Source: Plectrocnemia conspersa (lineage: Eukaryota; Arthropoda; Insecta; Trichoptera; Polycentropodidae). Taken from it: a DNA stretch of 64,000 nucleotides. The stretch is from positions 434,001 to 498,000 of the forward strand of contig VTFK01000053.1 of assembly GCA_009617715.1 (NCBI GenBank), given 5' to 3'. Under the pieces are notes generated by a model. That model did not search any database. It had not been told where the DNA came from and was given only the letters and a program-made list of their open reading frames with translations. Positions 22,244 to 34,300 of the stretch are shown here, in pieces; position 1 is the first letter of the stretch, and each line of letters opens with the position of its first letter. The position numbers were made by a program, and so were the translations under genes.

Positions 22244-25094
22244 AATAATATAATATAATATATTATAATAATTATTTAAAACAGGATCCACAACATACTG
22301 CAACACATCGAAACGCAGATCCAAGAAATACTTATATAGATTCGATTTGAGGAATTTAAAAAATAAAGTTAGAGTGAAAGTGTTTTCTTTGTCAGTCTTC
22401 CTGCTTATATAAGATTAGGGAAATGGGAGGAGATCAATGGCATATTGACCAGTTGAAAATGGAATATTTGTTTTAGGCGATAATAATTTATTATAATTAG
22501 TTTATCTTCAAACGCGATACATTATTCCATTATCTGTGACATTCACAATAGATTCCGTTTAAGCGTTATTTGCGTTGGAAAGAAGATACATCGCTGGTTC
22601 ATTTTCCTTAATAATCTCTATCTGGAATGCACAGAACTAATAATGCTAACGGACCTTGCATATGACGTTTATCTTATTAAGATTTTTTGATGATTAATAA
22701 TATACAAAATATATATATATATATATCGACTATCTGCCAAATCAAATAAGCGCAACACTTACAAAAGTCACCATTGTTTAAAGTTTTTTTGTTCAATGAC
22801 ATAATACGATTAAAATTTGAAAATATTATATTTATTTTTACGCAAAAAAATATTCTTTAATTAATTAGCTGTATTTAAAAATATGATAATATATTATAAA
22901 TATTAACATTCTTGCTGCTTTTTTCTAAATATTTTTAACCAACTATACTATTTATTTATTCAGGTTTAATTTTTATTCCTGATTGTCAATATGTACATAA
23001 ATTAGGTCAATGACTCAGGATGCTGAGTGTGTCTTCAACTGCAAAACTATGTGGGCGAAATTTATAAGACAGTTACGAAGTATTAGAACTTAAATAAAGA
23101 AGTCCAGAAGAAGAAGCGTTTCGACGAGCTTATGAATAAAATATATATAAAATATATAGTACGAAAACAAATAATAGCTATTGATTATGTATAAAGAGAC
23201 AAATATTTAGCATGTGCAAATGCGAAATATTTGTATTTAAGTAAAATGAAACGTTAGAACGACCAATAGCATTAAATCGAACCTTGAAATAACTCGCTCT
23301 ATTCCAAATGTCTTAACTTCCTCATGATCAGTGGAGCTCTTAGACTATTATTTAACTATTATTCGACGTGCACTGTTTTTTTGTATATAAATTATGTCAT
23401 AATCGGTATGAACATTTAATTAACTAATTAATCGAGATCATAAAATTGAACAGTCGCCTGAGACTGAATCATCATATTCTTAATACTGGATCAATTTATG
23501 TAGCAGTGTGTTATAAAATAAAAGATTGTCGAATGAATGAGGTTAAATAGTGAAATAGAATAATATTGTTGATGACCCTGACTTTCCAACTACACAACGA
23601 TAAAAAAGAATTCTCCGTCTTCGCCTACACAAAATTTTAGGAAAACATTCTTGTTGAATATTTTTAAGTAGTCAAATAATTAGGCACAATTATTAACAAC
23701 AAAAAAGTCAATGGATGTTGACACGCGAGATCATCACTGAAATAGTTAAATAAATTTCGTTTTAATGACCAAAACGGCAGAAGGTCGCGGATTGTTATGT
23801 CACATTTTATAATGCGTAATGTTCATGTTGGTTTATTATCATTAAAGGGGGATCTAAAAAACAAACAATGCGTATTTTTTTATTCTGGCAATACTAATTA
23901 AATGGCATAGTCTTGATTTCAAAACGAATATTGCTAACAATGCGCTAACGCATTACAATCCCTATATATGAATAATATATTTCTAATAATAAATGACAAT
24001 CACTTATGTACACAATCTTTTACAGTGGATATTATCCTTTGAACGCATTAGTTCATAGGTTAGAATTATATTAGATTGTCTGCATTCATACCAATGATTA
24101 TTTAATTTTATATAACACATAAACAATACAAAGTTATTGAAAAAAAAATCATTAACGTATCTTTAAATTAATTATTTTTAAAGAATCTTTAAATTTGTAT
24201 TATTTATACACTATGTACTAAATTTCAATCTCCAAATCTTAAAATTGAATGCTTGTTGTAACGTATTAATTTTCATTTGGATAGTTTACTTATATTTCGC
24301 TCATATGTTACCATTTCACTAATAACTAAATATTCCTATTACAAATTCAATGTAAACGATTTAGATATATTTTAATATTAATCTTTCTCCGTCTTGCGAA
24401 AGTTTTTTTTTAATAATAATGAAAAACTTTAATATCACTGTTAATATCAATCTTTATCCGAGTCACAACTACCTCGCAGTAATTATAATTATTATTTGTT
24501 GTCTAAATAAATTTATGGAAGCTGGAGGTGTCGAAAATGTACTGCGATTAACTTAAAATCTGAGTCGCCGAAGAGTCACTATGTTCATCGAATTCAGACC
24601 CTCCTCGAAACTTTCGCAAGCACAGGAGTCATTAACGATACATAAAATATCATAGCATCAGTGAATTTGACGAGACAATTTAAAACAATATTTTAAAAGT
24701 TATTAGTTATTCGATATAACTTTCTTCCACCAATTATTCTTTATTACACAATCTCCGTTTATTAAGCATGTACTTTTTAGTCGCTGTAGTTTCACTACTT
24801 CCTTTTTTAAATTCATATAACATGCTATGTCGTAAATTAATTTTATTCTCGGCCATTGATAATGTTTAATTTAGATTTGTTACACGATGGTAGACAAAAC
24901 GAAACTAAACGATTATATTTATTTTGACAAGACTGGAAATTTCTAACGTATACTTATTTTTATATGTAAATACCCCTACAGAACACGTTCTTGGAATATT
25001 ATCAATAATTTGACATGTTTTCAATATTCCAGTTCATCAGAATTTGTTTGATAATATTATTAAAAAAATAATATTTATTACCTTTATTTTATCC

Positions 25095-25152
25095 CTACGT
25101 ATTTGCTTCTTGCCCACATAAATATTTATGTGGGTAAGAAGCAAATACGTAG
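25095..25152. repeat. Near-perfect 58-base palindrome
   Basis: The arms CTACGTATTTGCTTCTTGCC.. and ..GTAAGAAGCAAATACGTAG are complementary over 28 bases with one mismatch and a 2-base centre. Unlike nearby palindromes it is not simple AT sequence. Confidence 0.85.
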
Positions 25153-26167
25153 TTTATAATAATTATTTCTTCATGTTATTTATCTTGACATTAAATTGTA
25201 AATCTATTCTTTTAGGCATTTCTAAATACAAACACTAAGTTAAATTATTAGCTAAATAAATCGTATTCTATTTCATTTAATTCATAATTCGGGAGTTTAT
25301 TAGTTTCGTTTAATTTAGATTGTCTTAATAACCTTTTATGGAATCATAGTACGTCGAGTTCTTAATAAGAGATATACATACATATATAACATGTATATTA
25401 TGTATGTCATACAATTACTAGCATAAAATTAGGATTATAAATTTGGTCGAATATGTATATGGAAAGATAAATTTATAAATGCAGATAACACCATTGTTCG
25501 CCTTTTAAGTCATCGATATTAGATATGATTGGATTTAGTTGGACATTGTATGTATGCCTAAAAAATTATTAGAATTGAACATTGTATGTATGCATAATCA
25601 ATTATTATACCAGTACGATGAAGCATTGGTGAGAGTCATTGATTATATATTTAGAAGGTCATGGGTCATATCTCACATGCACCAAATTCTTTAAAAAATT
25701 CTATCGTGCCTAATATGTTGTAATGAATAATTATTAATTATTAGTATTCTGATCGATCACCTTAAAGATTTTCTTAGTATTTCCTAATATAATGGTTGCA
25801 TGTATAGAATTCTAAATAATGAATTAAAAACGAGCACTATAATAACTTAAATACTACGAAGTCCTCCACCAAAGAGCTAATGTATTAATAATACTAGAGT
25901 ATTTGTACCATATATGTATAATAAATTAAATCACTCGTGCAATATATTAATCTTAGAAATACTATATATATATATCTAGTCTTTATAATTGAAGATCCCG
26001 ATAAAAATCGTTACAAAATCGCTATCAGTGTTTTTTATTTAGATCTTTATTCCGATGGAATGTGTAGTTAAACACATAATGTAATATAATATAATTGTAC
26101 CTGTTTTTATTTATCTAGAAATATATTCAGAAATGGGTCATAGCCAATTTGGATCCTGGACGTTGCC

Positions 26168-26239
26168 GGGGGTGTAACTCAGTGGTAGAGTGTCTGCTTC
26201 GCATGCTGAAAGTCCTGGGTTCAAATCCCAGCTCCTCCA
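26168..26239 (+). tRNA. tRNA-Ala, anticodon CGC
   Basis: This is a 72-base cloverleaf without CCA. The acceptor stem is 26168-26174 with 26232-26238. The D stem is ACTC/GAGT, the anticodon loop TTCGCAT with CGC at 26200-26202, and the T arm CTGGG-TTCAAAT-CCCAG. The G3:U70 pair, the identity signal for alanyl-tRNA synthetase, is present. Two U-U mismatches (acceptor position 6:67 and mid anticodon stem) weaken the fold, so it may be a slightly decayed copy. Box A (TAACTCAGTGG) and box B (GGTTCAAATCC) are close to the internal polymerase III promoter consensus. It reads GCG codons. Confidence 0.85.
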
Positions 26240-26244
26240 ATGCG

Positions 26245-26251
26245 TTTTTTT
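26245..26251 (+). terminator. Pol III terminator of tRNA-Ala
   Basis: A run of seven T begins 5 bases after the tRNA discriminator base, the standard RNA polymerase III stop. Its presence favours a transcribed gene over a relic. Confidence 0.75.
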
Positions 26252-28159
26252 ACCAAACTAACAAGAGTTCTAAATTTTTGTTGAATAAGCGTGTTTTTAT
26301 TTTTATTGTTTTGTTTGCCGTTGATATAATAAAATATGTTGTTCAACTTATATTCTAAATAAATAGTTGCTACTTTATTTCAAATGTATATTTTTGCTCG
26401 ACCTTAGTGCCAATTAAATGTGTATACTCATTATATCATTATTTTAAGAATACATAACATATAAAGCCATTTTTCTGCAACAATAATCAAAAATTAATGA
26501 CAACTCTGTACATATATATTTAATACTTAAATACTGTGTATGTATTTTGTAGAATTTAACATCTGCGTACTTTGTCGTTTCAATATTGCGCAATATTGTA
26601 TTGTCAACATTAATTATTATTCACAATTTAAAAATTAAAATATGCTTAAAATAATAATTTTAAAACCGTTTAAAGTAAATTTACATTTAAACTAATAATA
26701 CGCAATGTCCAGAATTTGTCGAGATTTTTGTTTAGTTCGATATTACCCCGCTTTTATTTTACTTTGTATAAAGTGAACAGACGTTCTGCTTTGAGAAGGA
26801 TTGTGTCCCTTAAAATTTTTGTTATCCTTTGTTCTCTTTTTGTCCTACTTTGCAGTATCCATAAATAAACACAAATTTCCGAAATGACCTTTCAAAATCT
26901 GGTTATCTTACTTATGTTAGTTGTAATTTTATTTATTTGTAGTAGCAACATTTAAAAAGTGATAAATAAGGAATTTAAAAATAAATTAGCCCTCACAAAT
27001 ATATTTCTAATTAAACATTAAAACCATATTTTTAAAATTTTTCAGTTCATGAAAAGTTATGTTCAATTCTAAATAAGCTATAAAATAATTACATGTTATT
27101 AAATATATTCGAGTGAACGGTGGACGAGCCACCACCGGCCGCTGTCTTCTCGTCGAAGTCCACCAAAAGAATATGCTGCTCTCCAGCGCTGTCACGTCAG
27201 CGTTACCAGAGTACCCCTAAATTTCACCCATAACGAATGAATTAATAAATATATAAATAGGCTCTTTCACTATTTACTTTATCTACCGTATTCCAATGCA
27301 CTATATTATACTCGAGTTGTATTTTTAGCATGTAAATTTACGCGAATTATTTTCAGAGCATGCCTATATTTATCTGTAACTTAGCATATATTTGCGGCTC
27401 GGTAAATTTTGTTATTTATTTCTGATCTGAACTTCATGAGGAGTTTACCCAATGGGTCACAATGACCTTTATACAAGTTTTTCAAGTACTCTAACTGACA
27501 TATTAAAATTATTACTTTGAGCGCGGGACCTTATTCGAATAAATCGATTACGTATGTTTAGAGTCGGCCCCGTTTATAACAAATGAATATGGTGCAAGAT
27601 AATAATTAGGATTGACCGTATGATTATGTGGTTATAATTCGCAGTGAATTTAAAAAAGTCACTACATTTTTGTTCGAAACGAACGAAAATGTCTGAGGTG
27701 GCCTTTTTCCGGTGTAAAATCTGGATCAACGTGTGAAACTGAAACCAAATGCCACAACGGCTAAAATACCGAGAGCAACGGGTGAAATAGGGACTTGTGG
27801 TAAACTTAACTAAGGATAACCTTGACGTTGATTTTTTTTGCTCTTGGAGATTTGTTTCTATTTTTTCGTTAATATTTGAGCACACAGATGTTCGAAATAT
27901 AATATGGGGGAGAGGGGTGGGATACAATTTGAAGTTTCTCCACAGGTTTGGCACGGTCCTTATAATATTAATATGAGTTCCCGTTTTATCAAAATAAAGT
28001 TTGTTGATAAATTTACTGAAATGATAATTCGTGCAATTTTTAGTGTTATATGCTATTTATTTGTAATTAAAAAGTGAAATTCGATGTAACGAGCACTGCA
28101 CTCGTTATTGAGATTGAGCAGTTTGATTGCGCGCGCCGAGTGCCGGTTGTCAGTGCGAA
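26252..28159. other. Intergenic region upstream of staufen
   Basis: AT-rich sequence with a short CpG-rich patch at 27110-27215 that I could not assign. A minus-strand 126-codon frame (27574-27954) starts at GTG, not ATG, and overlaps a segment near 27680 similar to repeat sequence at 4835. I do not call it a gene. The staufen promoter and 5' UTR lie at the right edge, where GC content rises sharply from about 28125. Confidence 0.5.
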
Positions 28160-28360
28160 ATGCAGCCTCGCGGAGGGCCTCCGCCCCCCGCGGGCCCCGC
28201 GCAGCCGCACCCTTCCCGCGGAGCGCACATGCAGCCGCACCCCGCGGCTCACGCGCCCCATGCGCCTATGGCGCCTCATCTGCAGCCCATGCACCGCGAC
28301 GCCAGGTACCGGCGACAGAACGTCCTGTCAAACGCGATGGCGGAGCCCTGCCCCTTGCCG
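28125..28360 (+). other. GC-rich island over staufen exon 1
   Basis: A sharp change from AT-rich flanks to GC/CpG-rich sequence covers the coding start and codes the Pro/His/Ala-rich N-terminus. It causes open frames on both strands, which are shadows. It probably marks the 5' end of the gene. Confidence 0.6.
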
Positions 28361-31300
28361 CCGCCCGAAACATATTTCCTACACTTTTTCATACAACTGA
28401 GCGACGTTAATTTCGTCCGTATCGCGTTTTTGACGGCAAACGGAGAACCGCCATTTGCCATCAGATGTTCGATTCCTTCGAACATATGTAGGGCGCTTTA
28501 CGTCATTTTTCAATAATAATAATATTATAAGTTATTTAAATTACAAATTTGAATCGTATCATTTGTAATCATATAACTCATTTTGTTTTCCTAATTTATC
28601 CGATTGTCTTAAGAAACTGTTTACAATAGCAATAACTGTTTAGAAGACATGTCTCGGACGTTTCATTGTGTTTCTTTTATGTCGCCGCTTTATTCGAGGG
28701 GTGAGAACGTATTATGTTTTACTCGTATGTCTGGTTAACCCCTTCTTTATTCTCGGCGTATTGTTGCGAGTGTCTTAAAAAAGTTGAATGACGTGCAAAT
28801 TTCAAGTTGAAAACGTGATGGGGTATTTACTTTATGCCGATTATCTCGAACGCGTTGGGTGCATATTTCAGTTTTGTGTCAATTAGCTATTTTAGTCAAT
28901 CTAACTGGTGTCAATAATTTATATATATATATATGTAATGAAATTATGTATGCTCAATGAAAGTGACGAGCAACCTTTTTTTGCTTAAATAACTTTAATT
29001 TATATAAATAAATAAAATCATATATCTTACTGCATTTCCACTTTTAACTTCAGACTAAGGTATTTTTTTTTTACAATTGAATAAGGTACTTTTTGTTCAT
29101 TTTAATTTTTTTCCTTCTTGACGTATTTTCAAATGGTATTCTTCAATAATTTACAAAATTAACACGCAATATATTTATTATTATTGTTCCTATTTATATA
29201 CCTAATTTCTGCTTCAGCTAGTTACTGTTTTGGGTGTATATCTTCATGCTTAAAATAGTTTTAAACATTTTCAAAATGCAAAATGTCTAGTGCCTTTGTG
29301 GTGTGCTTCAGAAGAATAGGATAAAAACTATCAAACTAAAATAACTTTATTGTTAGTGTTAGTTTTATCTAGCTTTGTGTCAGAATTATACAATAGCTCC
29401 TTAGAGTCTGATAGTGCAGTAAAAGGTGAGTTTTAACCCTTAGCAGTCTAATATTTTTTACTTATTAAATTTATTTACTCACAACAATTAAGCTTCTATC
29501 CTATTATTTAAATATCACTTAATTAGGGTATACACTACCCGTTCCAGATGTTGGAACCACTACCTAAATAAAAACAGTCATGAATGCAATGACAAAAGAA
29601 AGATTGTTTTACTCTCTATCCTTGTAAATATTATTCAGTTAATTGTTCACTATGGTAATTCACACAACGCCAATAATTCATAACATATTTTTTAATTACT
29701 TTGATATATGAAACATTAAATATATTTATGTATTTACATTACAAATAGTTACATATTTACAAACTTTGTGTTTGGTTATATATTTTTGAAGCAATCTTCC
29801 ATCATAATTATATGATTTTGGATCTTGTTATAAAAAAAAAAATTCTTTACATAATATAGGAAATAGTACCTATTTAATAAACACGCCTATTGTCCATCGC
29901 AACGATTTTTTCGTCCTTCCATGCAGATACTATAATATTATTGTTCGTTTATCTATAGGTTACAACTTCTCTCTTGGTTATTTTTTTATTGCTTATGAAA
30001 GCCCTCTTCTGTAAGACATAATTATACTAGTTAAGTATCATTTTTTCTGAAAGTAAATTACCCACTAGTAAGTAAGTAGTTTTTGTTTTTTGCGTTCAGT
30101 TTTAATCAATTTATATGTGAAAAACAATTGAAAGAAGTCGATAAACTCCTGAGAAGCTTCTGCAAATTTTGGTCCAACTCATTACCTCAGAAAATGGTCG
30201 TTGTCTCAGAATGTCATCGCTATTATTAACATTTACCCAATGGTATTAAAATAATCCATGAGAGTAAATTCTGACGATTTAAATTCATTGGTATTATCAC
30301 TTTCACTCTTGGAAATATTTTCCTCAGTTTCTTGATTATATTCGCTAACAGAAATATTATTTTCATGATAATGCAAATTTTTTTTGTCAGGCACTTTAAA
30401 ATTGTAAAAGAATAACTTTTCACCATCACTACTATTGATTTTATAATTTTCTTTGTTAACACAGTCAGCTGTAGTTAAAAACAGTTATTTAATTTATTTA
30501 AAGAAAATATGTACATAAATTTAAAAACAAAACTTTTTAGACTGAGAACCATATTAACAATTCACACTTCTGGGTTTTGGCAATAGTCGGGTATTCGAGA
30601 GTGGCTGGCACAAACTGGCTAAAAAAATGTTTGCAGAATTTTAGTAATTTGACAATTACAGGTAAAATGATTGGAATTACCGAATCTTTTTATCATAATA
30701 TATTAATAGTAGTATCCACGGGTAACTAACGAAATAAACATATAAATTTTATCATCAAGTCACTCAAAAAGGCTTCAAAAAATAAAAATTATATTGGGAT
30801 GACATAGATGCCTTTAGACTGCAATGGTAAAACCATTTTGGGAATAAAAAACATGGCTTTGGACTTCTAAAGATTAAATTTTATATTTCAGGAGTTAAAG
30901 AAACTTGTAGTAAAGTATAATTACTCCTACATAAGTAGAACAATGTGTTAAAATCGACACAAATATATCGATCTTATCGAGGCTTATAAACCAAGTTTTT
31001 ACAATTTTTAAAAGCTAAGCTTTGTTATATTTAAGCAGAATATTATTTTAGTTTATTATACCGGTTCTATAAGATTATTATGTAATTATAATTCTGATCG
31101 ATCATCACAGATTAGGTTTTCGTAGATTATCCTAATATTACGGATGAATAGTCAAAAAATAAAACCAAGCTAGGTTGTGCATAGTGACATCAATTTATAG
31201 TAAGCTGTAATAATAGTTTATAATTAATAAAATAGATGTCACTGATTTAGTCTTATGTCTCATTATTTACTTGGTGGTTGTTGGTTGTGTTTACCCCATT

Positions 31301-34300
31301 GTAACACATTGGACTAACACCTGTAATGTTACAGCTGAAGATATACAAGAAATAAATAGAATTTTGATACAATAACAATAAATAAAACTGGAATCTGAAA
31401 CGCTTGAGACTGTTTTTTTTTCAAACGAGTGTTCAAGAATATTTGTACACTTTTGATCGTTTCTTAGGGTTTCATTTGAACGTTTAAAAAAATATTTACG
31501 TACTTTTTGGGAAGGTACTACTACGGTGTTATTTTTATGAAATCGGTTTTCTAGCATTAGTTACACTAGTTAACAAATTTCAAAAATAAATTCTGACCTA
31601 TAACATTTGACAGACATTTTCTATGTAAAATCGCGCGCTGAATCCGAAAATTAAGTTTTCGAGATATTGCAAAGTTTCCGTAATTTTCATTCTGTAAAAG
31701 TGTTTTTACCTAATTGCAAATATATCCGGTTCTATTTGGTCGATTGCAAAGTATTTTGTATCAAATTAAAGATAATTAAATTTGCTATCAAGTGTCTATA
31801 CAACACTTTTCAAGCAGATTATTGGTTTAGGTACTATTTATGAATTTATCAATGATTTTGTATAATTTTTAACAAAATTAAAAAAAAATTATTGTACGGT
31901 GAATTACACAAAATAAAAATTAAATTAGTCTTTGCTTCTTTATTGAATGTTGAATAAAGAAAATCGGTTAGAAAATATAGATATTATTGTATAAGCATTT
32001 TAGTAAAAATACAGAAATTCAATTCAAGAAACCAAGTTTAAAACATTTTTTTCTTTGCGTAAATCACAGTACAATCAAAACATTTTCTTATATTTTACTA
32101 AAAATGATCTAAAATTGTTTATAAATTCATAAATAGTGCCTAAACCGATCTGATTGGAAAGTATTGTATAAGGTCGATAGGAAATTGAATTACCTTTAAT
32201 TTAGTCTTGAACTTGCAATTAAGTAAAAACACTTCTTTTCAAAATGAAAAACTCGGAAATTTAGCTATATATAAATATATACGAAGTGACTCAAATGGTA
32301 TTGGTAAAAATAGCTGTAAATTATGTTATCAGCAGGTGAATTGATAGTAAACATTTCTAATTAAATTAAAGGAAAATAAAATAGTTTTTTTAATTAATTA
32401 CATAGTATGACGACAATTTAAATGAGCAATATATAAAACAATTGTTTGTGCATTACTGTTGGACAGATTAGGTGCGAGCGAGTGAGCATTGCTCAGAACA
32501 GTAAACCATCTTATAACTATCTGCAACGAATCCTTTTCAGAATATTTACCTTACATAAATGCACAAATAATTCGTTTTATGGAACAAAGTATTTATTTAA
32601 ATGCACATTTTCATAAAATAATTCCCTGTTAAATAGCACATTTAAATATTAATTAAAACTGGAATCCGTTCTTCTTGAAGAAGATTGCTATGGTGTTTCG
32701 TTATTAATACAACTTTCATTTAAAGTAAGATAAATCCATTCTAATTTTGAAAATAGTTCCTGTATGAATCTTGTTACAATCGTCCAAACACTTTTGGTGC
32801 CTGGCCACAAATTCAGCTTGATTGGAAATTACTTGATGAAGGAATTAAAATCCCTAATGAACTACCCATAAATTATCATGAATCTGTATAAGCTGTGGAA
32901 GCACCACTTTTCCTATTTTCGTTCCTAAATAAATAATTGAATACGCAACAAAACATATACATATAACCTATATATAGTATATTGCTAGTATTTTGTATTA
33001 GCGTTTGTGTTTTTTTAAATTATGTATATAATATTGCAGATGCTTAAGTGTAACATTTTATTTACTACAAAACGCAGTATTCATAATTGGAAAAATGAAT
33101 ATCCCTAAGGATAGTTTTTCTCAACAATTCACATTATTTAAAAAAATGTTTTTGTGTGGTCATTATTTTTAAAATTATTAAAAATATTCTGTTTGAATTA
33201 TTATCTGTATTAATTACTATGTATATTAACTTGTCACTAACAGTGACAATACTATTTTTAAAAAATGATCGATCTATCACGTTAATTATAAAATGTTGTA
33301 ACAATTTCTCTCGAAGATGATGGTGATTTTGTTAAATCTAGATCAATCTCATTGAGACAATTTTCACATGCTACAAAGTTCTTAGAGTATAATGAAAAAT
33401 GTTTAGGTTTCACAAACTGTATATTTAATAACAAACTAAACTCACAAGTATGTACATGTACACTTAATTTGAAAACTGACATAAATTGATTTTTATGAAA
33501 CCAACCTAATTCTCAGTAACTCGTAAATGTGTTTAGGATTAAGCCGGCTGGTCAAATTATAATTTTATCAAAATAGTGCTAATATTTATAGTGTCCATAT
33601 GGTGTTTATCTATTTAAATATTTTTAAGAAGTTGCTCAAAATCTACCTTTACTGTTTTTTTTTTCAGGGCTTACTATAATTAGTAATGAGTAAAAATAAA
33701 CCACACAAAAAAAATCTGTGATATTTAAAAACTAACCAAATATTATATCCTTATTATATTAAATATTATTATAATTTCAGAATGTTAGCGGGTCACATGA
33801 CGCACGCAGGCAGCGCCAGCATACCTATGGGCATGAACTACAATTCACACGGGCTTAGAATGAGGCATTGTCCTCCGCCTTCACAGCCTCCCATGTCCGT
33901 GCTTCAACAACCTTATCCCCACCCCCCTCCATCCATGCACAAACCCCCGCCTATCCACCATCACATTCAGCATTCTCAAATTCCGACGCAGATGCCGACT
34001 GCTCCGCAAAGGTTACCTATAACAACATCTAGCGTTTGTCCATCTTCTGGTAATCATTTATTTCAATTTAATAGTGCTTTTAATTACCATTGTTTTTATT
34101 AATAAAGCAACATTTTAAGGTATGATAAGCATGCCGTCTCAGCCTATACCTGTGACTAAGAGTGGAGTTGTGTATGCGCAGAAGTCTTCTCCCCCACCGG
34201 TCGAGGAGAAGGCGACCAAAGTCGAATGCGGCACGATCTTAGCAGAACCTAGCAATAATGTATCTAGTAGTAAAGAAAAAACTCCTATGTGTCTGGTCAA

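Larger units (their letters stand above)
17960..26167. other. Gene-poor intergenic region
   Basis: No exon, RNA gene or complete transposon was recognised in about 8 kb between the ABC transporter start and the tRNA. The ABC transporter's promoter and any noncoding first exon should lie at the left edge but show no clear motif. Notable items are AT microsatellite runs (about 18463-18478 and 22709-22726) and hairpins at 20222-20262, 22176-22243 and 25095-25152. Confidence 0.5.
28306..33780 (+). other. Staufen intron 1
   Basis: A 5.5 kb intron, GT at 28306 and AG at 33779-33780, with no recognised transposon. It contains two minus-strand frames discussed separately (30233-30468 and 31291-31557) and, at about 32472-32535, a GTGCGAGCGAGTGAGC segment related to 61735-61815. 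Confidence 0.85.

Noticed and set aside
27574..27954. 126-codon minus-strand frame upstream of staufen
   Set aside because: It starts at GTG, has no recognisable domain, and overlaps a segment resembling repeat sequence at 4835.
28067..28485. Several overlapping frames on both strands around the staufen start
   Set aside because: They are shadows of the GC-rich first exon. Only the frame from the ATG at 28160 joins in phase to the next staufen exon.
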